Notes: generated by a model not told the origin, from the letters alone. Counted from the stretch's first letter, positions 17,073-23,947 are shown. The stretch is DNA of 27,118 nucleotides from UBA4744 sp035282865 (GCA_035282865.1 DATEVB010000143.1:1-27118), one strand, 5' to 3'. Translations and numbers: made by a program.

Positions 17073-17106
17073 CCCAATCGTTACCCGGCTGTGATGATCC
17101 GGTGAC
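17069..17106 (+). promoter_or_regulatory. four 11-bp-spaced direct repeats, probable response regulator box
   Basis: GTAAC (17069-17073), GTTAC (17080-17084), GTGAT (17091-17095) and GTGAC (17102-17106) are spaced exactly 11 bp apart. That is the helical repeat used by tandem OmpR/PhoB-type dimers. The box begins at the kinase stop and ends 42 nt before the lipoprotein TTG start. It is probably bound by the regulator encoded at 15028. Confidence 0.6.
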
Positions 17107-17137
17107 GTTGCACAGTCAAGCTGAAGTCATGACAGAT

Positions 17138-17144
17138 AAGGAGA
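17138..17144 (+). promoter_or_regulatory. ribosome binding site that fixes a TTG start
   Basis: AAGGAGA lies 4 nt before the TTG at 17149. It is the strongest Shine-Dalgarno sequence in the region and supports the rare start codon, which also gives a proper lipoprotein signal. Confidence 0.75.
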
Positions 17145-17148
17145 CACA

Positions 17149-18084
17149 TTGGCGCACCGCACCATCGTCCTTCTCTTCGGACTGACTTTGATCGCCTCTG
17201 CCTGCGGAAGCGACGTCGTCGATGACGGTCGGGGGCCGGCGAGTGAGCAGCTATCCGTCACCACGACAGAGCCGCCGGTTCCTGTGACCACGGCATCACC
17301 CGCCGGCCCAACGTCCACGGCCAGTTCTCCCGATCACACAACGGTTTCGGTTTACCTCTTCCTCGACGACGTGACGGCCACCAATCGGCCCGGGCCGTTC
17401 CTCGTTCCGGTGGCACGCAGCGTCCCAAAGACCACCGACGTCGTGGCGGCCGCTCTCGAGGAGCTGCTGAAAGGTCCAACCGCAGCGGAGGCCGCTTCGA
17501 TCCCGGCCCTCAGCACGGCGATTCCCGCCAACACACTGCTGCTGGGTGTTTCGATCGCCGACGGGGTGGCCACCGTTGATCTCTCCCGCCAATACGAGGC
17601 CGGCGGGGGCAGCGCGTCGATGTTCGGTCGGCTTGCTCAGGTCGTATACACCATGACCGGGTTCCCCACCATCGAGTCGGTCATTTTCCTGCTTGACGGT
17701 CAACCGGTCACCGTGTTCTCGGGCGAGGGAATCCTGCTCGAAGAACCAGTTGGTCGGAACGATTACCTCGACCTGGTCCCCGGAATCCTGGTTGAAGAGC
17801 CCGCCTACGGCGGTGTGTTGGATAACCCGGCGCGTGTCACCGGCATCGCGGCGGCCTTTGAAGCGACCTTCCGCATCGCCATCACCGATTACGACGGCCG
17901 CATTCTGGTCGAGAACCGTGTCATGACAGACAACGGAATGGGCTGGGGCGATTTCGACGAAACCATTCCCTACGAGGTCGACACACCGCAACGGGGTTCG
18001 CTCATCGTGTGGGAGAACTCGGCCAAGGACGGGAGCCGCATCAACATCCGCGAGCACCCGGTCTGGCTGACCCCCGCTCCGTGA
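17149..18084 (+). CDS. GerMN/Gmad2 domain lipoprotein, LpqB-like position
   Basis: An exported lipoprotein of 311 residues. The signal peptide ends in IASAC (Cys19), followed by a Thr/Pro spacer to about residue 60. The GerMN domain (about 62-175) includes VSVYLFLDD, VAAALEELLKGPT, ANTLLLGVSIADGVATVDLS and a helix. A second domain (about 205-305) looks like Gmad2, an immunoglobulin-like domain found with GerMN: PARVTGIAAAFEATFRIAI, DNGMGWGDFDETIPY and GSLIVWENSAKDGS. In mycobacteria, LpqB (GerMN plus a different C-terminal domain) follows mtrB and modulates MtrAB signalling. The same place here suggests a similar role. The gene is preceded by an 11-bp repeat box and ends 3 nt from the amidase stop. 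Confidence 0.88.
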   Translation: MAHRTIVLLFGLTLIASACGSDVVDDGRGPASEQLSVTTTEPPVPVTTASPAGPTSTASSPDHTTVSVYLFLDDVTATNRPGPFLVPVARSVPKTTDVVAAALEELLKGPTAAEAASIPALSTAIPANTLLLGVSIADGVATVDLSRQYEAGGGSASMFGRLAQVVYTMTGFPTIESVIFLLDGQPVTVFSGEGILLEEPVGRNDYLDLVPGILVEEPAYGGVLDNPARVTGIAAAFEATFRIAITDYDGRILVENRVMTDNGMGWGDFDETIPYEVDTPQRGSLIVWENSAKDGSRINIREHPVWLTPAP

Positions 18085-18087
18085 TCG

Positions 18088-18918
18088 CTACAGACGGCCG
18101 GCTTCGATCTCGGCCACGCGATCAAGGCCGGCTCGGCCACACAGCAAGCTCAAAGAAACTCCCCCGGCCGCGATTCGCTGCCCGACCATCGACTGCACGG
18201 TTCGGTCGCCAATCAGGCCCGCGACGTGCGACCCGGGACACGTGGTTGCCGCGAAGTCACCGTGACCGGCGATGGTTGAGGGACCGACCCCGAACTGGAC
18301 GGCCGCCCACGCCAGCACGTCGGCCAGGGAACCCAATTGAGCAGCCGGAAGGCCCTGTTGGTCGAAGTGGCCGTCACAACATACGAGGAAGTGTCCGGTC
18401 GGGTCATACTCGGTGAACGTGTCACCCCGGGCAGACACCGGCCTGCCTTCATAGACATGGCCGTTGGCGTCGATCAGATAGTGGTAGGCGACATCCGGCC
18501 ACCCGCTCTCCTGGTGAAAGTTCTGGTAGGAACGCATCCGGCGGGGCGCCTCAGAAGCACGCCCGACCTCGACCGCCGTGTGGTGCACGGTGAGCCGCTC
18601 GATCCGGTGCACGACGAGCTGCCCTTGGATCGAACTTGCCCCCCAGGCTTCCCGGCAGATGACCTCGAGCCTGCCCATCGCAGCTTCCGGGCCGGCGGTG
18701 ATGGTCGTTTCAGCGCTGGTGGTGGTGGTGGTGGACCCGAAGGCAGCGGTCGTGGCACCCGTCCGGGTGGTCATGTTGATGGATAGGGCGGCCCCGGCTG
18801 CTTGGGATGCCGCCGTGACGGAGCCGGATCGCAACCACCAGGTCCATCCTCCGGCTGTGCCTGCCCCGACCAGCACTCCGAGCATCGCCAGGAAACTTCG
18901 ACGACTCGTGTCGCTCAC
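18088..18918 (-). CDS. Tat-type PGRP/N-acetylmuramoyl-L-alanine amidase
   Basis: A predicted exported peptidoglycan amidase of 276 residues that would cleave the bond between N-acetylmuramic acid and the stem peptide. The N-terminus has a twin-arginine motif (SRRSFLAM) and a hydrophobic stretch, then a Thr-rich spacer (about 50-75). The amidase-2/PGRP domain has zinc ligands in TVHHTAVE (His112 or His113), His219 in IAGHGDFAATTCPG and Cys227. YHYLID (145-150) contributes the conserved Tyr. The GTG at 18918 is chosen because it gives the Tat signal. The longer frame to 19083 would run into the divergent gene. TACCGT on the minus strand lies 9 nt upstream. It is tail-to-tail with the GerMN lipoprotein gene. 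Confidence 0.88.
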   Translation of the reverse strand: MSDTSRRSFLAMLGVLVGAGTAGGWTWWLRSGSVTAASQAAGAALSINMTTRTGATTAAFGSTTTTTSAETTITAGPEAAMGRLEVICREAWGASSIQGQLVVHRIERLTVHHTAVEVGRASEAPRRMRSYQNFHQESGWPDVAYHYLIDANGHVYEGRPVSARGDTFTEYDPTGHFLVCCDGHFDQQGLPAAQLGSLADVLAWAAVQFGVGPSTIAGHGDFAATTCPGSHVAGLIGDRTVQSMVGQRIAAGGVSLSLLCGRAGLDRVAEIEAGRL

Positions 18919-18926
18919 GGGCCGTG

Positions 18927-18932
18927 ACGGTA
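18927..18932 (-). promoter_or_regulatory. -10-like hexamer of the amidase gene
   Basis: TACCGT on the minus strand fits TANNNT and ends 9 nt before the GTG start. No Shine-Dalgarno sequence is present, so a leaderless or 2-nt-leader transcript is inferred. Confidence 0.3.
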
Positions 18933-19041
18933 GCAGTGACCGGGCTGATCGCCTCGATTCCCTTCGTCCTCCTGATCGCTTTGGGACTTTCGCCCCTGTC
19001 GGAGGCCAACACGGTAGCCCAAACTCGTCAGGAAGCCCTCC

Positions 19042-19047
19042 AAGAAT
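19042..19047 (+). promoter_or_regulatory. -10-like hexamer before the first SRPBCC-like gene
   Basis: AAGAAT matches 4 of 6 positions of TATAAT and ends exactly 7 nt before the GTG at 19054. No Shine-Dalgarno sequence is present at a useful distance. Confidence 0.3.
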
Positions 19048-19053
19048 CGCGTC

Positions 19054-19530
19054 GTGTTCATCTACTACTTCGCACAACTGCATGGCCCGTTTGAGAAGGT
19101 CGAGGATCGGGTGTGCCTGCTACTCCGGGATCTCACCGGTTGGGCGGACGCGGCGTACCGCGACGGAGAGGAGTTGCGAGCGCGGGTTGGCGTAGGCGGC
19201 AAGCGCCCCTTCATCGCGAAGACGGTAACCCTGGATGTCGGGCGCCCCGTCCGCACGCCCCATCAGACGACGATTCCGCTGGCTTGGAAAGCAACCGGAG
19301 CGCCCGGATTGTTCCCCCAGATGAACGCAGATCTGACCATCGCCCGGCTCGGACCGGACATGGCCCAGCTGGGCTTCAGCGGCTCCTATGAGGCGCCCGG
19401 CGGCCACGTTGGACAGGCGATCGACCAGGCACTCCTGCACCGCATCGCCGAATCGAGCGTCAAGAGTTTCGTCGATCGAATCGCTGAAGCCGTCGGCAGC
19501 GGGGCCGGGCAACCGGCGAGAGGGGACTGA
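19054..19530 (+). CDS. small SRPBCC-like protein, paralogue A
   Basis: 158 residues, no signal peptide. It is a clear paralogue of the protein encoded on the opposite strand at 19534-20001. The two align from MF(I/V)YYF to VKSFVDR and are identical at roughly half of the positions by eye. Shared blocks include ADAAYR, AKTV, PLAWxATGxPGLFP and HRxAExSVKSFVDR. The C-terminal half looks like an SRPBCC/polyketide-cyclase-type fold (a helix after GxYxxPxGxxGxAxDxAxLHR), a family that often binds hydrophobic ligands. This assignment is tentative. The genes meet tail-to-tail with 3 nt between the stop codons. Confidence 0.72.
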   Translation: MFIYYFAQLHGPFEKVEDRVCLLLRDLTGWADAAYRDGEELRARVGVGGKRPFIAKTVTLDVGRPVRTPHQTTIPLAWKATGAPGLFPQMNADLTIARLGPDMAQLGFSGSYEAPGGHVGQAIDQALLHRIAESSVKSFVDRIAEAVGSGAGQPARGD

Positions 19531-19533
19531 AGA

Positions 19534-20001
19534 TCAGGCGGCTGCCACCCCATTGCCGCCGACCGACTGAGCCACCCGATCCACGAAACTCTTGACGCTC
19601 GCCTCTGCAACGCGATGCAACACAGCCCGGTCGAGGGCTCGACCAAGCGGCCCGAGCGGCGGAGCGTACGTGCCGCGCATGGCGATCTGGCACAGCGTGG
19701 GGCCGACGGCGGCCACAATCAGATCAGCTTCGAGTTTCGGGAACAAACCCGGCGTACCTGTCGCTTCCCAAGCCAGCGGAACGGTCGTCTGTTGATCACT
19801 TCGCAACGGGATCCCGGCCACGAGCTGAACGGTCTTGGCCATCGCCGGATGATCACTCCGTACACCGATCTTGTCCCGGAGATTCTCACCCTCCCGGTAG
19901 GCGGCGTCGGCAAACGCCCCGAGTTTGTTGAGCTGTGCTAACAGCGCAGGCTCAACTTCGCGGAAGGGACGGTTCACGTGCACGAAGTAGTAGACGAACA
20001 T
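19534..20001 (-). CDS. small SRPBCC-like protein, paralogue B
   Basis: 155 residues, no signal peptide. It is the inverted paralogue of the 19054-19530 gene, with PLAWEATGTPGLFPKLEADL and HRVAEASVKSFVDRVAQ as the best-conserved stretches. The ATG at 20001 is chosen because alignment with the paralogue begins there (MFVYYF) and GGAG lies about 8 nt upstream. The open frame extends 29 codons further without similarity. It is divergent from the glutamate dehydrogenase-like gene. An SRPBCC-like fold is inferred from the C-terminal pattern. Ligand and role are unknown. Confidence 0.72.
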   Translation of the reverse strand: MFVYYFVHVNRPFREVEPALLAQLNKLGAFADAAYREGENLRDKIGVRSDHPAMAKTVQLVAGIPLRSDQQTTVPLAWEATGTPGLFPKLEADLIVAAVGPTLCQIAMRGTYAPPLGPLGRALDRAVLHRVAEASVKSFVDRVAQSVGGNGVAAA

Positions 20002-20144
20002 CGGTCTCGCTCCGAGTCCATTCCTCACGGAATTCACCCGGGAGGCTTCCTCAGTCGTACCGTACGCTCGACGCGGATCCGAAACCACGGCCGATAGTCC
20101 CTACCCGATCGGACGTAATGCTCGCGGATGGCCATTAGGCCCTA

Positions 20145-20158
20145 GACCAGCACTGGTC
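20145..20158. promoter_or_regulatory. inverted repeat upstream of the dehydrogenase-like gene
   Basis: GACCAG (20145-20150) and CTGGTC (20153-20158) form a perfect 6-bp inverted repeat with a 2-nt spacer, 20 nt before the GTG at 20179. The position suits a repressor site. The regulator is unknown. Confidence 0.35.
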
Positions 20159-20166
20159 GGAGGTGC

Positions 20167-20172
20167 GACGAT
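20167..20172 (+). promoter_or_regulatory. weak -10-like hexamer before the dehydrogenase-like gene
   Basis: GACGAT keeps A2, A5 and T6 of TATAAT and ends exactly 7 nt before the GTG start. A GGAGG at 20159-20163 is too far away (15 nt) to serve well as a ribosome binding site. Confidence 0.25.
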
Positions 20173-20178
20173 CCGTTC

Positions 20179-21522
20179 GTGACGATCATCGACCAGAACT
20201 TGCTGGACGTGGCCCGTGTTCGGTACGAAAGAGCGGTGCCATTCACCCGCGAGTTGCGGGGCTGGAGGGGAATGGCGGAGTGGCTCTACGAGGCGGACCG
20301 CGTGATCAAGCTGAATCTCCCCGTCATCATGGACGACGGCTACGTCCACAATTTCACGGGCTATCGCGTCGTGCATTCGGCAGTCCGCGGGCCCGGAATA
20401 GGAGGAATTCGTTACCACGGCAACATTCAGGAGCCAGAAGTCACCGCCCTGGCGATGCTGACCACCTGGAAATGCGCTCTGGTCGACGTGCCGTTCGGTG
20501 GTGCGGCCGGCGGTGTCCAGTGTCATCCCCACACACTGTCCGTACGGGAACTGGAGGGTATCACCCGCCGCTACATCACCGCTCTCGGCGACAACATCGG
20601 CCCGCATGCCGACATACCGATGCCGGACCTCTACACCCATGAGCGGACCATGGCGTGGGTGTACGACACCTACGACATGTTCCATCCGGGCGAGAACAAC
20701 CTCCCGATGGTGGTGGGCAAGCCCATCGACATCGGTGGGTCTCCGCTGAGCACGGCGGCAACTGCCCTCGGCATGCTCTATGTGACCGAACACCTCATCG
20801 AACTCGGCACGTTTCCGAACATCCCCAAACTCGAAGGGAGGACGGTCTCCATCCAGGGGTTCGGGGACGTGGGACGGAATGCCGCCCGTTTCTTTCACGA
20901 GGCGGGAGCCCGGGTGGTTGCCCTGGCCGACACTGCCGGAGGGATCCACGATCCGGATGGCCTCGATATCAACCGCGTTGAGGACTACAAAGCGGAGACC
21001 GGGTCGATCGCCCGTTATCCGGATGCCCGGCATTGCGGCCGCGCCGACGTCGTCGAAGTGCCGGCGGACATCGTCATCCCGGCTGCCATCGAAAGGCAGA
21101 TCACCTCCCGGAACGCGGCGCGCATCGATGCCCGCCTCATCGTGGAAGCAGCCAACGGCGCGGTCACCCCTGCTGCCGATCTTCTGCTGGCGGAACGCGG
21201 CATCAAGGTCATACCGGACATTCTGGCCAACGCCGGAGGCGTGGTGGTCGGCTACTTCGAATGGATTCAGAACCTCGACCACCAGACCTGGGACCAGCAC
21301 ACAATCGAATCGAAGCTTCGCCATCGGATGCACCAGGCGGCACAACGGGTGGTGACCGAACGAGCTTCCCTGGTGGGCAGCCTCGAGAAATACCGGCAGA
21401 AATGGGCCGACGTCCAACCGCAGGCTGCCGAGTTGCCCGTTCCCGACCTCCGCACGGCCGCCCAGGTGGTGGCACTCAACCGTTGCCGGCGAGCGACCGA
21501 CTATCGGGGAATCTGGCCTTAG
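20179..21522 (+). CDS. Glu/Leu/Phe/Val dehydrogenase homologue with substituted active site
   Basis: 447 residues, the usual length of hexameric small glutamate dehydrogenases. The fold motifs are clear: the GYRV strand, MLTTWKCAL, a Rossmann loop QGFGDVGR, and VIPDILANAGGVVV. However, several residues are changed relative to the family, using Clostridium symbiosum numbering from memory. The first lysine motif reads GPGIGGIR (K89 to I74). The catalytic lysine motif reads GGAAGG (K125 to A110). The A163 position is M148, and S380 is G358 in VVGYFEW. K98 (K113) and D150 (D165) remain. Ordinary glutamate dehydrogenase chemistry therefore looks unlikely. A regulatory subunit, as in Thermus GdhA/GdhB, or another ligand are options. 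It stands alone between the paralogue pair and the redox locus. Confidence 0.88.
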   Translation: MTIIDQNLLDVARVRYERAVPFTRELRGWRGMAEWLYEADRVIKLNLPVIMDDGYVHNFTGYRVVHSAVRGPGIGGIRYHGNIQEPEVTALAMLTTWKCALVDVPFGGAAGGVQCHPHTLSVRELEGITRRYITALGDNIGPHADIPMPDLYTHERTMAWVYDTYDMFHPGENNLPMVVGKPIDIGGSPLSTAATALGMLYVTEHLIELGTFPNIPKLEGRTVSIQGFGDVGRNAARFFHEAGARVVALADTAGGIHDPDGLDINRVEDYKAETGSIARYPDARHCGRADVVEVPADIVIPAAIERQITSRNAARIDARLIVEAANGAVTPAADLLLAERGIKVIPDILANAGGVVVGYFEWIQNLDHQTWDQHTIESKLRHRMHQAAQRVVTERASLVGSLEKYRQKWADVQPQAAELPVPDLRTAAQVVALNRCRRATDYRGIWP

Positions 21523-21545
21523 GAGATTCCCAACTCGCCGATTCG

Positions 21546-22112
21546 CTACTCGGAGGCCGGTGCCACCGATCGGGCGGAGGTCGCTCGTCGATGACCGACC
21601 AGGAATCGGTAGAGGGCCGCCTGCATCACAGTTCCGATCATCGCCAAGGATGCAACCCGATACCAGCCGGCAGTTGCGTCGGTACCGGCGAGGGCTCCAT
21701 GAACCGACACGATCCAGAACAGAGCAAGACTGGTCATGTGGATCTGCTTCCACAGACGTTTGGGCAGCTTCTTCATGAGGAGGGAGGTGCCCTGAACGGC
21801 AATCAGCAGATAGAAGCCGACCACCCCGAATGCAACTGCCACCGGACGCCACTCGGAGATACCGGGTATCAGCAGATCGGCCCACGAGAACTCGACGTAG
21901 GAATCAAGCATCAGACCCACGAGGTGTATTCCGGCGAAGATCACGCTCAGACCGCCCAGCCAGCGATGGAGAGAGAGAAGCCAGGCCGGGCGCCGGCGTT
22001 CCCGAAGAATCCCCGTGGAGAGGAAGATGCCCCACAGGGTGGCGAGTGTCAGCAGCCCCCAGGCGACCATCCCCGACGAGCGGGCCAGGTACCAGTAGAT
22101 CTGTTCGTTCAC
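21546..22112 (-). CDS. ferric reductase-like heme membrane protein
   Basis: An integral membrane protein of 188 residues with about five or six membrane segments and the ferric-reductase-like transmembrane (FRD) pattern. Two histidine pairs, H49/H63 and H125/H138, are spaced 14 and 13 residues apart on predicted helices. They should bind two hemes and pass electrons across the membrane. There is no fused NAD/FAD reductase domain, so electrons must come from a partner. The GTG at 22112 overlaps the ApbE stop by 4 nt (GTGA), so it is coupled and is the last gene of the operon. The frame is open further upstream, but that part overlaps apbE and is not conserved. It is convergent with the dehydrogenase-like gene (23-nt gap). 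Confidence 0.87.
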   Translation of the reverse strand: MNEQIYWYLARSSGMVAWGLLTLATLWGIFLSTGILRERRRPAWLLSLHRWLGGLSVIFAGIHLVGLMLDSYVEFSWADLLIPGISEWRPVAVAFGVVGFYLLIAVQGTSLLMKKLPKRLWKQIHMTSLALFWIVSVHGALAGTDATAGWYRVASLAMIGTVMQAALYRFLVGHRRATSARSVAPASE

Positions 22113-23023
22113 AGGAATGCCCCCAGACTCGACGGGACCTCCACCGTCCCATCGACCTTCACGACCAGTCCCGTCAGACCGGCATCTTCGATCAGTTTCA
22201 AGGCGCCGGCCGGCGTCGAGGCAAGCATCGCAACCTTGCAGAAAGCTTCGGCCATCCATCCGGCCCCCGCCACGACGCTGGCCGCAACTACATCATTCGT
22301 GGGACCGTCTCCGGTTCGTGGATCTATGAGGTGGTGTTCGGCCGCACCCCGGTGGACCCAGTTCCTGATCAAGGTCGAAGACGAGGCAATCGCTCCTTCC
22401 ACCATGCGCACGGTGGCGATGGCCAGTTCAGGGGCGAAGGGATCCTCGATATCGACCACCCAGGAATCCGTTTCCGGGGCCTGGCCTCGAAGACGAAGAT
22501 CCCCTCCCAGATTGACCAGTGCACCGGATGCTCCGGCTTGAACCAGCTCCTCGGTCACGATGTCGGCCGCCAGGCCTTTGCCGATGCCACCGGCATCGAA
22601 AGCTGTGCCCACCGGCATGCGCACGGTGTTGCCGGCCGGGTCGATATCGATTCCGTGACAGCCGGGCGCGGTACCTGCCGCCGGCTGCCCGGCGATCCGG
22701 CACTCCCCACCTGTGCCGTAGCGATTGGCTGTGTAGCCCTTCGCCAGTAAGGAGGCCAGCACCGTCGGATCGAACAAACCGAGAGTGAGACGGTTGGCCT
22801 CGACCGCCGCCGAGAACAGAAGCACGGTATCGTCCGAGACCGCCAACTCCTTCCCAGGCTGCGCATTGAGCCTGCTCACCTCGGACCGCGGGAGAAAGCG
22901 GCTCCACTTGTGTTCGAGGTCCTGCAGGCGTTGCTCGGCTGAGTCGAGGAGGCGTTCATCTCCCCCAACCACGAGCAGGTGAGCGTCGCTACCCATGATC
23001 CGCAGCCGCCGCTCGGCCGTCAT
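22109..23023 (-). CDS. apbE: ApbE-family FAD:protein FMN transferase
   Basis: Transfers FMN from FAD to a Thr/Ser of a target protein (flavinylation) using magnesium. 304 residues. Family motifs are WSRFLPRSEVSRLNA (near 41), FDAGGIGKGLAAD (about 150), LVNLGGDLRLRG and HHLIDPRTG (about 240). No signal peptide or lipobox is seen, unlike many bacterial ApbE lipoproteins, so this copy is predicted to be cytoplasmic or to rely on another anchor. The ATG at 23023 overlaps the preceding gene stop by 4 nt and has GGGAG just upstream. It is coupled to the heme protein gene behind it. No recognisable FMN-binding (D-x-x-S/T-G-A-T) target is encoded in this operon. Confidence 0.92.
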   Translation of the reverse strand: MTAERRLRIMGSDAHLLVVGGDERLLDSAEQRLQDLEHKWSRFLPRSEVSRLNAQPGKELAVSDDTVLLFSAAVEANRLTLGLFDPTVLASLLAKGYTANRYGTGGECRIAGQPAAGTAPGCHGIDIDPAGNTVRMPVGTAFDAGGIGKGLAADIVTEELVQAGASGALVNLGGDLRLRGQAPETDSWVVDIEDPFAPELAIATVRMVEGAIASSSTLIRNWVHRGAAEHHLIDPRTGDGPTNDVVAASVVAGAGWMAEAFCKVAMLASTPAGALKLIEDAGLTGLVVKVDGTVEVPSSLGAFL

Positions 23024-23400
23024 CTGCTCCCACCACTCCTGGTGATGCTCAATATCTGGCGAGTCGGAATCACGGTGGTAGGCGCGGGGGCTGCCCCTAA
23101 CTGGGAACGGGTTTGGTCCAGAACACCGGATGGCGCCGGGTCGGCGATGAACGTCAAGGACGACGGGGTGGACGCTGCTGCCTGCGGCGCTGCCATGACG
23201 GAAGCCTGGAGGGCGGTGTTCCAACCCATCCCCGTCATCATCCCCAGCATGATGGTGGTCGAGACTCCCAGCACCGCCACCCTGGAGGCCCTCGCCGGAG
23301 GGGTCCTCTTGGAGCGCCCCTTGCCCCCACGGCCGGTTGAGGCCTCCTGTCGCCTTTCCTGCAGCCGCCGGATGCGTTCCTCGGGCGAAAGATCAGTCAT
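23020..23400 (-). CDS. small single-span membrane protein
   Basis: 126 residues, family not recognised. The N-terminus is charged and helical (LSPEERIRRLQERRQEA), followed by a basic linker. One membrane segment lies near 40-63 (VAVLGVSTTIMLGMMTGMGW), and an Ala/Pro/Thr-rich C-terminal tail would face outside. The ATG at 23400 overlaps the preceding stop by 8 nt (ATG ACT GA), and its own stop overlaps apbE by 4 nt. This tight packing supports the gene and the start. It may anchor or organise the redox proteins of the operon. No flavinylation motif is visible. Confidence 0.7.
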   Translation of the reverse strand: MTDLSPEERIRRLQERRQEASTGRGGKGRSKRTPPARASRVAVLGVSTTIMLGMMTGMGWNTALQASVMAAPQAAASTPSSLTFIADPAPSGVLDQTRSQLGAAPAPTTVIPTRQILSITRSGGSR

Positions 23401-23947
23401 CGTCGTGGCTTTCGCCTTCGTGGTCGTCACTCTCGTACCTGTCGTCGTCGTACCCGTCGTCGCCCTCGTACCCGTCGTCATCACCATCCGAGCCCCGGCT
23501 GGAGACCGATTGGTCGGCAACACCCACCGTCACCTCGCCGTTGACAACCGATGCCGTGAACTCGATCAGGCGCGTTCCGTCCGTGAGGTTCACCATCAGG
23601 TCGGGGCCACCGACGGCGACGTACCATTGCCAGCCCGGGGCATCGACCTCATAGACAGAGAGAGAGCTTTCCGAACGCTCCACGGTGATGACGCCCACCT
23701 GAGGGATCTCGTAGGCGAGCAGTTCCGGTTGGGCCGCCACCGGAGCAGGTTCGGTTTGCTCCAACACCGAGGAAGGTTGCGTGGCTGTCGCGAAAGGAGC
23801 GGCCGCCACGGTGGGATCAGCCGTTCCCAGAGCGGCGTCAGGGGTAGTGGTGCTCAAGATTCCGAGATTGGCGGCGGCCGCCGTGGCTCCAGCCAAGAGG
23901 ACGCCGACTATCGAGGACGCGGTCACGAGGGCGGTCCGGTGTTTCAT
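23393..23947 (-). CDS. exported protein with Asp-rich C-terminal tail
   Basis: 184 residues, first gene of the redox operon. A hydrophobic N-terminal segment (residues 6-26) acts as a signal or anchor. A Thr/Pro/Ala spacer follows, then a beta-rich core (IPQVGVITVERSESSLSVYE, WYVAVGGPDLMVNL, VNGEVTVGVADQ). The last 33 residues are almost all Asp, Gly, Tyr and His (DDDGYEGDDGYDDDRYESDD), which suggests metal or cation binding outside the cell. The ATG is preceded by AAGGAG at about 5 nt. It is divergent from the second response regulator. I do not recognise the family, and no FMN-binding motif is visible. Confidence 0.72.
   Translation of the reverse strand: MKHRTALVTASSIVGVLLAGATAAAANLGILSTTTPDAALGTADPTVAAAPFATATQPSSVLEQTEPAPVAAQPELLAYEIPQVGVITVERSESSLSVYEVDAPGWQWYVAVGGPDLMVNLTDGTRLIEFTASVVNGEVTVGVADQSVSSRGSDGDDDGYEGDDGYDDDRYESDDHEGESHDDD
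23434..23479 (-). repeat. short tandem repeat coding for the Asp-rich tail
   Basis: CGTACCTGTCGTC (23434-23446), CGTACCCGTCGTC (23449-23461) and the same 13-mer again (23467-23479) are spaced 15 and 18 nt apart. They encode DD(G/R)Y units and may change copy number between strains. Confidence 0.6.

Noticed and set aside
18924..18940. GTGAC direct repeat upstream of the amidase gene as another response regulator box
   Set aside because: The two copies are 12 bp apart, not 11, and there are only two of them.
20101..21885. Long open frame on the minus strand over the dehydrogenase-like gene
   Set aside because: It lies opposite a gene with clear family motifs, has Arg/Gly/His-rich low-quality sequence and runs into the heme protein gene. 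It is an artefact of high GC.
21033..22541. Long plus-strand frame over the dehydrogenase 3' end, heme protein and apbE
   Set aside because: It spans three recognisable genes in other frames and has no domain of its own.
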